Positions 34,400-43,106 of a DNA stretch of 43,106 bases are shown one piece after another. Under the pieces are notes generated by a model. It was not told the DNA's origin and made no database searches. It worked only from the letters and a program-made list of their open reading frames with translations. The stretch comes from Telmatospirillum sp. (GTDB taxonomy: Bacteria; Pseudomonadota; Alphaproteobacteria; Rhodospirillales; Magnetospirillaceae): NCBI GenBank assembly GCA_009712185.1, contig WASQ01000041.1, positions 2,897 to 46,002 on the forward strand, in the 5' to 3' direction. The stretch's first letter is position 1. Each line of letters opens with the position of its first letter. A program made the translations under genes and the position numbers.

Positions 34400-34810
34400 A
34401 TGTCCAATCGCAACTATTTTGTGATCGGCGGCGAATATGCGGATACCAGCTTTACCACCCTTGCGCCCGGCGCGACCGAGGAACGCTATGGCCCCTTCTC
34501 CGAGAAGGAGGCGCATGACACCTGGCGGGCGTTGACCGGAAAGACCGTCGATAACGCCCTGGTCCGTTACCGGGTCAAGCCCGAGGAGGAGGTTTCCCAG
34601 TCGGTCTGGTTCGTCGTGGGGGGCGAATATGCCGACGTGGACTTCGACCGGATCGCGTCCGGCCACAAGCTGGAGACCTATGGCCCCTTCTCGCGGGCCG
34701 AGGCTCTGGCCGTGTGGCGCTCCATCACGGCCAAGACGGTGGACAGCGCGCTGACCCGTTATGACATCGTCACCGGAGGAGAGCTGGACGCGATCCGGGC
34801 GTCCGCCTGA
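34400..34810 (+). CDS. DUF4170 protein, internally duplicated
   Basis: A 136-residue small soluble protein made of two copies of one domain. Copy 1 (residues 5-60) has NYFVIGGEYADTSF, GATEERYGPFSEKEA, TWRALTGKTVDNALVRYRV. Copy 2 (70-125) has VWFVVGGEYADVDF, HKLETYGPFSRAEA and VWRSITAKTVDSALTRYDI. The single-copy form is a short DUF4170 protein common in alphaproteobacteria and has no known function; the tandem form would place two domains in one chain. The ATG at 34400 follows GGGAGATG and GGGG. A REP-like hairpin lies 19 bp after the stop. Confidence 0.85.
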   Translation: MSNRNYFVIGGEYADTSFTTLAPGATEERYGPFSEKEAHDTWRALTGKTVDNALVRYRVKPEEEVSQSVWFVVGGEYADVDFDRIASGHKLETYGPFSRAEALAVWRSITAKTVDSALTRYDIVTGGELDAIRASA

Positions 34811-34829
34811 GGGCTGGCCTTATCCCTGC

Positions 34830-34857
34830 CTGCGCTGATCGGAACCGATCGGCGCAG
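34830..34857 (+). repeat. REP-like terminator hairpin, copy 1
   Basis: CTGCGCTGATCGG, loop AA, CCGATCGGCGCAG, one mismatch between the arms, followed by CCC. The same element occurs at 37911-37938 with 3 differences over 31 bp. Both copies begin shortly after a stop codon, so they may act as transcript ends. Confidence 0.7.
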
Positions 34858-35277
34858 CCCGGGCGGATTTTTCGAAACCCTGGTGCCGTCGCTCGCCGTC
34901 CGCTCGCGCGCCCTCATCGCCGGCTGGTATTCGCCGGTATACGGACCCTTTCCCGCCCTCCCCGGGTTTGTTGTCTGACAGTCCGGGACCTTGGAACGGT
35001 CTGTGGGAATTTCGCAATTGTGCAATTCTCTAATCCTGGCGGCATTCAAATTAATATAAAATTTTATGTAAATGACTGCTGTGAGTAATAAAACCCTTTT
35101 ATTCTCCGGCTACACATTGTAAATGGTGCGCGTCAGACCCCGGTATCGCGCGCTGTTTGAATATGTGCCGCCGGTCGGTGGTGTGTCCGGTTCCGGACGC
35201 TGAGGCTAATTTCATGTCCCGAAGCGGGATGGGACCTCCTGACGGTTATTCCTGTGGCAAGATCGTGGAGGTGGCTC
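34858..35277. other. Upstream region of the membrane chemoreceptor
   Basis: About 420 bp without a gene. From 35020 to 35110 it turns AT-rich (TTAATATAAAATTTTATGTAA), the likely promoter zone of the chemoreceptor. ATAAAACCCTTTTATT at 35086-35101 is a weak inverted repeat. Confidence 0.4.
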
Positions 35278-37377
35278 ATGCGGCTGTTCGCAGCATTGTC
35301 GATACGTTCCGTGCTTGGATTTCTGGTCGGTGGCATGGGGATCCTGCTGGTGGGATCGGGCCTGTGGGACCTTGCCGATGCCTGGCAGGACTGGCGCAAT
35401 ACCGAACGGGTTTCCGAAATCACGGAAGCCAGCCGCAATCTTTTCAAGGCCGTAATGGCAACCCGTCTTGAGCGGGGCTCCGAGATGACCGCGACGGCAA
35501 GCGCGGCCGCCGCCGACGAGGCGATGCAGAACCGGATCGCGACCATGCGCCGGACATCCGAGGACGGTTTCAACGCCGCCGTCGGGTCGCTGTCGCCGAT
35601 CGACCTGCCCGGGCTGTCCCAGGCCGTTGAAAAACTGTCTGCCGCCCATACCGCGATGAATGCGCTCCGTCCCCGCATCGATGCGGGGATCCGTAAGGAA
35701 AAGGTCCAGCGTGACGCCGATCTCGAGACGCTCGTTCCCAAGGTCGGGGGCGACTATCTTGCCGCGCTTCAGGGGGTAACCGATCTGATCGAAGAGTCCA
35801 TGCGGATGACAGATCCGGTCGTCGACGAAATTCTGTCGATCAAGCGGAACGCCTGGGCGGTTCGTAATCTGGGCGGCGGCGTCGCCGCGCGGATCGAACA
35901 GGCGGTGGCCAGGGGGGTCGCCTGGACCCAGGCGGACATCGTCGCGGCCGGTTCCGATGCGGGCGGCGCCTCTTACGCCTGGTCCCTGGTCAGCGAGGCG
36001 GCGAAGCGGTCGGGAACACCGGGCGCGCTGGCGGATGTGATCGGCAAGGGGAACGGATATTTTTCCGGGCCTTCGGCCGATGAGCGCCGCCGGATGATCG
36101 ACGGTCTGAGCGCCGGTACGGCGATCAGCATGCCGATGGTCGAATTGCAGAAGCGCAATACCGCCGAATTGAATCTGATTGTCGATGTTGTGAATTCCGC
36201 CCTGGATCACATGGTCGGGCGCGCCCAGTCCCAGCATGCCCATGCGACCCGGGTCCTGACCGGCGACGCCGTGACGCTGCTGGTCGCCATCGCCCTGATG
36301 ATCGCCGGGTTCCTGGTGGCCAAGAGGCGGGTCAGCGACCCGATTCATCAGATGACGGCGGCCATGCGCCGCCTTGCGGACAGGGATCTCGACGTCGAGA
36401 TCCCTGGCATCGGTCGTGCCGACGAGATCGGCCTGATGGCCGGCGCGGTGCAGGTGTTCAAGGAAAACGCGGTCAGGGCCGATCGCCTGGCCGCCGAACA
36501 GGACGCCGAGCGCATCGACCGCGAAAAGCGGGCCAAAGCGCTGGAGGATCTGGCCCGGACATTCGACGGCACCGTGACCGGTATGCTGGATTCCGTCGCC
36601 GGGGCGCTCGCCGCCCTGGGCAGGACATCGCAGTCGATGTCGGATATTTCCCGCCAGACAAGCGAGGAGGCGACCGTTGTGGCCGCCGCGTCCGATCAGG
36701 CGACGGCCAGCGTGCAAACGGTGGCCAGCGCCGCCGAGGAATTGTCCTCATCGATCGGTGAAATCGCCCGGCAGGTCGAACAGTCGAGCCGCGTGTCGAA
36801 AGTCGCCGCGGAAGAGGCGCCGCGAACCGATGTCACGGTCCGGGGACTGGCGGAAACCTCCGGCCGGATCGGCGATGTGGTCAAGCTGATCAACGATATT
36901 GCCAGCCAGACCAATCTCCTCGCCCTGAACGCCACCATCGAGGCGGCCCGTGCCGGAGAGGCCGGCAAGGGATTCGCGGTCGTGGCCGGCGAGGTCAAGA
37001 GCCTCGCCAATCAGACCGCGCGGGCGACCGATGAAATCAGTACGCAGATCGGTGCGGTTCAGGCCGCCACGACCGAGGCGGTTAACGCTATCGGCAGTAT
37101 CGTGGCGCGGATCAGGGAGATCAATGAAATCGCGGCAACCATCGCCGCCGCCGTCGAGGAGCAATCCGCGGCAACGGCGGAGATCGCCCGCAATGTTCAG
37201 CAGGCGGCGGAGGGAACGCGTCAGGTGTCGAACAGCATTGAGGGGCTGTCCCGTTCCGCGACCGAAACGGGCGGGGCGGCGTCCGCGGTCCTTCAATCGT
37301 CGGAAACCCTGTCGCAAAACACCGGCCGGATGCGGGAGACCGTCACCGGGTTTCTGGACAAGGTGCGCACCTTGTGA
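35278..37377 (+). CDS. Transmembrane methyl-accepting chemotaxis protein
   Basis: A 699-residue classical chemoreceptor. A first membrane helix lies at about 8-30 ([20 protein letters not shown]). A long helical periplasmic domain of about 290 residues follows, probably of the four-helix or helical-bimodular kind. The second membrane helix ([20 protein letters not shown]) leads into HAMP ([20 protein letters not shown]). The signalling domain tip is [20 protein letters not shown], then [23 protein letters not shown] (35267-35271) sits 6 bp before ATG 35278, which I prefer to the GTG at 35254. No CheB/CheR pentapeptide tether is visible at the C-terminus. It is monocistronic with its own terminator. 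Confidence 0.95.
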   Translation: MRLFAALSIRSVLGFLVGGMGILLVGSGLWDLADAWQDWRNTERVSEITEASRNLFKAVMATRLERGSEMTATASAAAADEAMQNRIATMRRTSEDGFNAAVGSLSPIDLPGLSQAVEKLSAAHTAMNALRPRIDAGIRKEKVQRDADLETLVPKVGGDYLAALQGVTDLIEESMRMTDPVVDEILSIKRNAWAVRNLGGGVAARIEQAVARGVAWTQADIVAAGSDAGGASYAWSLVSEAAKRSGTPGALADVIGKGNGYFSGPSADERRRMIDGLSAGTAISMPMVELQKRNTAELNLIVDVVNSALDHMVGRAQSQHAHATRVLTGDAVTLLVAIALMIAGFLVAKRRVSDPIHQMTAAMRRLADRDLDVEIPGIGRADEIGLMAGAVQVFKENAVRADRLAAEQDAERIDREKRAKALEDLARTFDGTVTGMLDSVAGALAALGRTSQSMSDISRQTSEEATVVAAASDQATASVQTVASAAEELSSSIGEIARQVEQSSRVSKVAAEEAPRTDVTVRGLAETSGRIGDVVKLINDIASQTNLLALNATIEAARAGEAGKGFAVVAGEVKSLANQTARATDEISTQIGAVQAATTEAVNAIGSIVARIREINEIAATIAAAVEEQSAATAEIARNVQQAAEGTRQVSNSIEGLSRSATETGGAASAVLQSSETLSQNTGRMRETVTGFLDKVRTL

Positions 37378-37426
37378 TCGCCGGGGCGCGCCTTTCGCTC
37401 TGCCATCCGGTTTGCTGACCCTGCGG

Positions 37427-37462
37427 AAAACCCTTCTCCCCCTCAAGAGAAGGGTTTTTTGT
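37427..37462 (+). terminator. Intrinsic terminator of the chemoreceptor gene
   Basis: AAAACCCTTCTC and GAGAAGGGTTTT form a perfect 12-bp stem around an 8-nt loop, and the run continues TT. It lies 50 bp after the stop. This is the clearest rho-independent terminator in the window. Confidence 0.9.
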
Positions 37463-37546
37463 CTTTCCTTTGGTTTATTTTTCCCAGTCACGGTAAGATA
37501 AACCGTCCTGAGATAAGATTTTATCAAAAAATCAAAGGAGACATCA

Positions 37547-37903
37547 ATGTCAAGCCGGCCGAGAGAGCTGCTGAATGACTTTATGAATGGTCTTCATGAA
37601 GTTGGAAAAACTAACGGTGAGGTTGTTAATGCCTTCATGGGGCTGTTGAAGGCGGATTATAAAACCGCCGCGGTCGACACCAAAACCAAGGAATTGATCA
37701 GCGTCGCGATCGGAACCTTCACCCGATGCGAATATTGCATCGTGTTCCATGTCTACAAAGCCTATGAGGCGGGCGCGACCGCAGAGGAGATCATGGAGGC
37801 GGCGTTGATCGCGGTGGCGTTCGGTGGTGGCCCCTCGATGGCCTACACGGCCGCCCTGGTGAAGGATTCCATCAAGGAATTCGCCGACGACTTCAAGAAA
37901 TAA
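37547..37903 (+). CDS. Carboxymuconolactone decarboxylase family (AhpD-like) protein
   Basis: A 118-residue all-helical protein of the CMD/AhpD family. The redox motif is present as CEYCIVFHV, i.e. C-x2-C-x3-H as in AhpD peroxidase-reducing proteins, preceded by DTKTKELISVAIG and followed by EAGATAEEIMEAALIAVAFG. A thiol-redox or peroxide-defence role is more likely than decarboxylation. AAAGGAG lies 6 bp before ATG 37547. The short leader contains GATAAGATTTTATC (37512-37525), an inverted repeat that could be an operator. A REP-like hairpin follows 7 bp after the stop. Family confidence is high; the in vivo partner is unknown. Confidence 0.92.
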   Translation: MSSRPRELLNDFMNGLHEVGKTNGEVVNAFMGLLKADYKTAAVDTKTKELISVAIGTFTRCEYCIVFHVYKAYEAGATAEEIMEAALIAVAFGGGPSMAYTAALVKDSIKEFADDFKK

Positions 37904-37910
37904 GACCGAC

Positions 37911-37938
37911 CTGCGCTGATCGGCACCGGTCAGCGCAG
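37911..37938 (+). repeat. REP-like terminator hairpin, copy 2
   Basis: CTGCGCTGATCGG, loop CA, CCGGTCAGCGCAG, again followed by CCC. It is the second copy of the element at 34830 and stands just after the AhpD-like stop. Confidence 0.7.
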
Positions 37939-38113
37939 CCCTCATGCTGCCGAGCGACCGGAAACGAACAGCAGGTTTTCCGTCTTCCTCCGATCAGCGG
38001 GCGGGGGAGCGCGTGAAAAAATTCCACCAGTGGCTCCGGCGGCCCTGCCGGAGCCCGCTCCACTCTTGATGCCGGGACCCTTCTGTTGGATTTCAACCAC
38101 CAGGCTTCGCGCC

Positions 38114-40954
<2,841 letters not shown>

Positions 40955-40971
40955 GATTCTCCCGGGAAAAA

Positions 40972-40986
40972 GAACAGAACGGGATC
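40972..40986. promoter_or_regulatory. Possible SOS (LexA) box upstream of uvrA
   Basis: GAAC-N7-GATC differs by one base from the alphaproteobacterial LexA site GAAC-N7-GAAC (GTTC-N7-GTTC on the other strand). It lies 18 bp upstream of the uvrA ATG, and uvrA is commonly SOS-controlled. One mismatch in eight fixed bases makes it only a candidate. Confidence 0.25.
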
Positions 40987-41041
40987 AGATTTGTCGAAGA
41001 TGGGGGGCGCGGGCCTTCCGGTCAAGCTGAAATGCGCCCTT

Positions 41042-41075
41042 TTTCCTGTCCCGACCGATCGGTCGGGACAGGAAA
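41042..41075. promoter_or_regulatory. 34-bp perfect palindrome upstream of uvrA
   Basis: TTTCCTGTCCCGACCGA is followed at once by its exact complement. It lies 88 bp before uvrA and 61 bp after the stop of the binding-protein gene, both read leftwards. No T run follows in either direction, so it is not a textbook terminator. The core CCGACCGATCGGTCGG resembles operators of TetR-type repressors. Confidence 0.5.
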
Positions 41076-41135
41076 GGCGGGTGAATATAGGGGTATGGCG
41101 GGAGTCCGGAGGACGACCTGTCCCCCGCTCGTCGT

Positions 41136-42368
41136 TCAGGGTTTGGCGGGCAGGGGGCGCACGACCCCGAATTTTCCATCCTGAATCTGCCAGTGAACGA
41201 ACCCGGCGCTGACGCCGCCCCGGGCGTCAAATTTGTAAGGACCGGCCGCGCCGACATAGGTGATTTTCCGGCCCTCATGAATCAACTGGCGGGCCTTCGC
41301 AAAATCTCCGGGCCCGACCTTCTCGCCTCCGTCGCCCGTGACCTCGCGAAGGGCGTCGCGCAGCTTCGGTCCCTCGGTCGATTGCGCCTTTTCGGCGGCA
41401 AGCGCCAGCAGCCACACGGAATCATAGGCCCGGTCGAGATAGGGGGTTGGGGGCAGGGGGCCGAACTTGGCGCCATAGGCCTTGGCGAAGGCCTCGTGAC
41501 CGGCGGCGTCGACGGCCGGGATGGCAAGGGAGACGCCGTCCAGGAACTGTCCGCCGATCCCGTCGATGACGCCTTGGTCCATCAGCCCGTCGGACAGCAG
41601 GAATTTGTTGAAAAATCCTCCTTCAAGGGCACCCTTGACGAGGCTGACCCCGTCATCGGGATAGGCGATTGCCACCATGGCCTCGGCCTTGTTGTCGACG
41701 GCCGCCTTCTTGGGCTCGTCATGATCGCCGGCCGTCTTGGCGGCAAAGGGAATGGTCGCGACCACCTTGCCGCCGAGGCGGCCGTAGGCGTCGGAAAACG
41801 CCTGAGCCAGGCCCTTGCCATAGTCGCTTGCCACGTAAACCACCGAAACCGCCTTATATCCCTTGTCGCGGGCGACCGCCGCCAGGGCGGCGCCCTGCAG
41901 GACGTCGGACGGACTGGCACGAAAGGCAAATCCCTTGCTGTCGATGCCGTCCAGCGTCGTGGCCGTGGCGGATGCGGACAGGACCGGGATGGAATGGGGG
42001 GCGGCCACCTGGGTCGCGACGGCGGCGAAGGACGCGCTGCCCATCGGTCCGACGATTGCGCGGACCTTTTCGGCGGTGATCAGATGCTGGGCCGCGCTGA
42101 CCGCGTCCCTGGCCTCGGAATGGTCGTCAACGGTCACCACGTCCAAAGTCTGGCCCAGGATGCCGCCGGCGGCGTTGATTTCCGCCACGGCCAGGGACAG
42201 AGCGTTGGCTGTTGCCGGCGCGAAAGGGGACAGCGCGCCGCTTTGCGACAGAATGGCGCCGATCTTGACCGGCTGGGCCGCCATCGCCGCTCCGCCGGGT
42301 GCCGGAGCCGTCCCCAGAAACGTCGCTCCCACAACGGCCGCGGCCAAGGATAATGCGGTTTTCGCCAT
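41136..42368 (-). CDS. LivK-type ABC transporter substrate-binding protein
   Basis: A 410-residue periplasmic type I binding protein of the branched-chain amino acid / amide family. A signal peptide covers about residues 1-31 (LSLAAAVVGATFLGTAPAPG to AMAAQ). The mature start VKIGAILSQSGALSPFAPAT is typical, followed by AVAEINAAGGILG, VRAIVGPMGSASFAAVATQV, VVYVASDYGKGLAQAF and a C-terminal lobe with YLDRAYDSVWLLALAAEKA. The ligand cannot be read from sequence. ATG 42368 has GGGAGAG upstream. No LivHMGF permease or ATPase gene is present within the window, so it is an orphan here. It separates the uvrA and ssb genes. Confidence 0.9.
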   Translation of the reverse strand: MAKTALSLAAAVVGATFLGTAPAPGGAAMAAQPVKIGAILSQSGALSPFAPATANALSLAVAEINAAGGILGQTLDVVTVDDHSEARDAVSAAQHLITAEKVRAIVGPMGSASFAAVATQVAAPHSIPVLSASATATTLDGIDSKGFAFRASPSDVLQGAALAAVARDKGYKAVSVVYVASDYGKGLAQAFSDAYGRLGGKVVATIPFAAKTAGDHDEPKKAAVDNKAEAMVAIAYPDDGVSLVKGALEGGFFNKFLLSDGLMDQGVIDGIGGQFLDGVSLAIPAVDAAGHEAFAKAYGAKFGPLPPTPYLDRAYDSVWLLALAAEKAQSTEGPKLRDALREVTGDGGEKVGPGDFAKARQLIHEGRKITYVGAAGPYKFDARGGVSAGFVHWQIQDGKFGVVRPLPAKP

Positions 42369-42528
42369 CGTTCCGGTCTCTCCCTCTCTTTATTCCGGCT
42401 GCCATGGTACCGGGCCCAGAGTGTATGTGCCGCGCGGGGGTGGCGCAACCGGCCGGACCGAGAAAAACCGCTTTTCGGCGCTCCTGGAGGGCGATAAAGT
42501 GCGGCCTCGTCAGTCAAGGAGCAGGCCC

Positions 42529-43044
42529 ATGGCCGGAAGTGTCAACAAAGTCATTCTCATCGGAAATCTCGGTCGCGATCCGGAAGTGCGGCATGCGCAG
42601 GACGGATCGAAGATCGTCAACCTCAATGTCGCCACCTCGGAGAGCTGGAAGGACAGAGGATCGGGCGAACGCCGCGAGAAGACGGAATGGCACCGGGTCG
42701 TGATTTTCAATGACCGCGTCGCCGATGTGGCCGAGCGCTATCTGCGCAAGGGGTCCAAGGTCTATATCGAAGGGGCGTTGCAGACCCGGAAATGGACCGA
42801 TCAGTCGGGTGTCGAGAAATACACCACCGAGGTGGTCATCGGAAAATTCCGCGGCGAACTGACCCTGCTTGACGGCCGTGGCGAGGGTGGCGGCAGCGGC
42901 GGCTACGACGCCGGTCCGGGCGCCGAGTCCGATTATGGCGCCCCGCGCCAGCAGGCCCCCCGTGCCGGCGGTGGCGCCAGCAGCGGCGGAAGCGGAAGCG
43001 GCTGGGACGCGCCGCCGGATCTCGACGACGAGATTCCGTTCTGA
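42529..43044 (+). CDS. ssb: Single-stranded DNA-binding protein Ssb
   Basis: A 171-residue SSB that coats single-stranded DNA in replication, repair and recombination as a tetramer. The OB fold covers about residues 5-112: NKVILIGNLGRDPEVRHAQD, then NLNVATSESWKD, TEWHRVVIFNDRVADVAERY and KGSKVYIEGALQTRKWTD. A Gly/Ser/Ala-rich linker follows, and the acidic tip DLDDEIPF is the conserved partner-binding tail. AAGGAG (42516-42521) lies 7 bp before ATG 42529; upstream in-frame codons belong to the opposite binding-protein gene. It is monocistronic here, next to the window end. Confidence 0.98.
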   Translation: MAGSVNKVILIGNLGRDPEVRHAQDGSKIVNLNVATSESWKDRGSGERREKTEWHRVVIFNDRVADVAERYLRKGSKVYIEGALQTRKWTDQSGVEKYTTEVVIGKFRGELTLLDGRGEGGGSGGYDAGPGAESDYGAPRQQAPRAGGGASSGGSGSGWDAPPDLDDEIPF

Positions 43045-43076
43045 TTGTTCGGTAACAGGTCCTGCCGCCATCCTAC

Positions 43077-43106
43077 GCTGGCGGCGGGCGGCGGGCGGCG
43101 GGCGGC
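43077..43106. repeat. GGCGGGC heptamer repeat at the window edge
   Basis: The last 30 bases are about four copies of GGCGGGC. Together with the C-rich first 42 bases this suggests that the window is a contig broken at, or extended by error into, simple G/C sequence. Confidence 0.7.

Overview
The window is a GC-rich bacterial segment, most probably from an alphaproteobacterium of the Rhodospirillales type. This rests on gene content: a heme-uptake hmuTUV operon, a trmFO gene, a DUF4170 protein (a mostly alphaproteobacterial family), a uvrA whose first zinc motif reads CPVS, uvrA and ssb close together, an HpnE-type desaturase, many chemoreceptors and c-di-GMP enzymes, and a short flagellin. 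No species is claimed. Both ends run into simple G/C repeats, so the window is probably a whole contig with artefact-prone edges.

Layout. 1-3130: heme import (hmuT partial, hmuU, hmuV) with an IsdG-type heme-degrading monooxygenase in the same operon. 3388-5184: acyl-ACP thioesterase and an IclR regulator. 5222-5542: a small protein resembling half of a T2SSF domain. 6111-6875: a short-chain dehydrogenase. 7153-10740: an accessory patch ending against tRNA-Ser(GCT). It holds the C-terminal stump of an NADH-flavin-reductase-like gene, an antitoxin with a broken ParE toxin, a small membrane ORF, an intact MazE/MazF pair behind a 14-bp palindrome, and a ribbon-helix-helix gene behind a 19-bp-arm inverted repeat. 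No integrase or transposase was recognised.

11002-20250 is a signalling and motility block read on the minus strand: a PAS-PAS-GGDEF-EAL protein, an FUSC-family membrane protein, a membrane diguanylate cyclase whose end overlaps the FUSC start, an HD-GYP protein with a receiver lacking its phospho-acceptor Asp, and flagellin. 20584-21426 is a second short-chain dehydrogenase with a very AT-rich 5' part, ending in a 30-bp tandem repeat that includes its stop codon. 21547-22596 is a secreted glycosidase-like protein. 22862-26371 is the nadA-nadC-nadB operon for de novo NAD synthesis.

26809-30308 carries two convergent chemoreceptors that share an unusual C-terminal sensor module. 30478-34145 holds hpnE, a squalene-synthase-family protein without the catalytic Asp motifs, and trmFO. 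34400-34810 encodes an internally duplicated DUF4170 protein, 35278-37377 a classical membrane chemoreceptor, and 37547-37903 an AhpD-like protein. 38114-43044 carries uvrA, an orphan LivK-type binding protein and ssb.

Most of the window is ordinary chromosome. The most unusual points are the base-composition break inside the second dehydrogenase gene with its stop-spanning repeats, the twin C-terminal-sensor chemoreceptors, the diguanylate cyclase-FUSC coupling, the degenerate HD-GYP receiver, the decayed and intact toxin-antitoxin pairs with their operators, a REP-like hairpin present twice, and a 34-bp perfect palindrome in front of uvrA. No clearly new multi-gene system was found.
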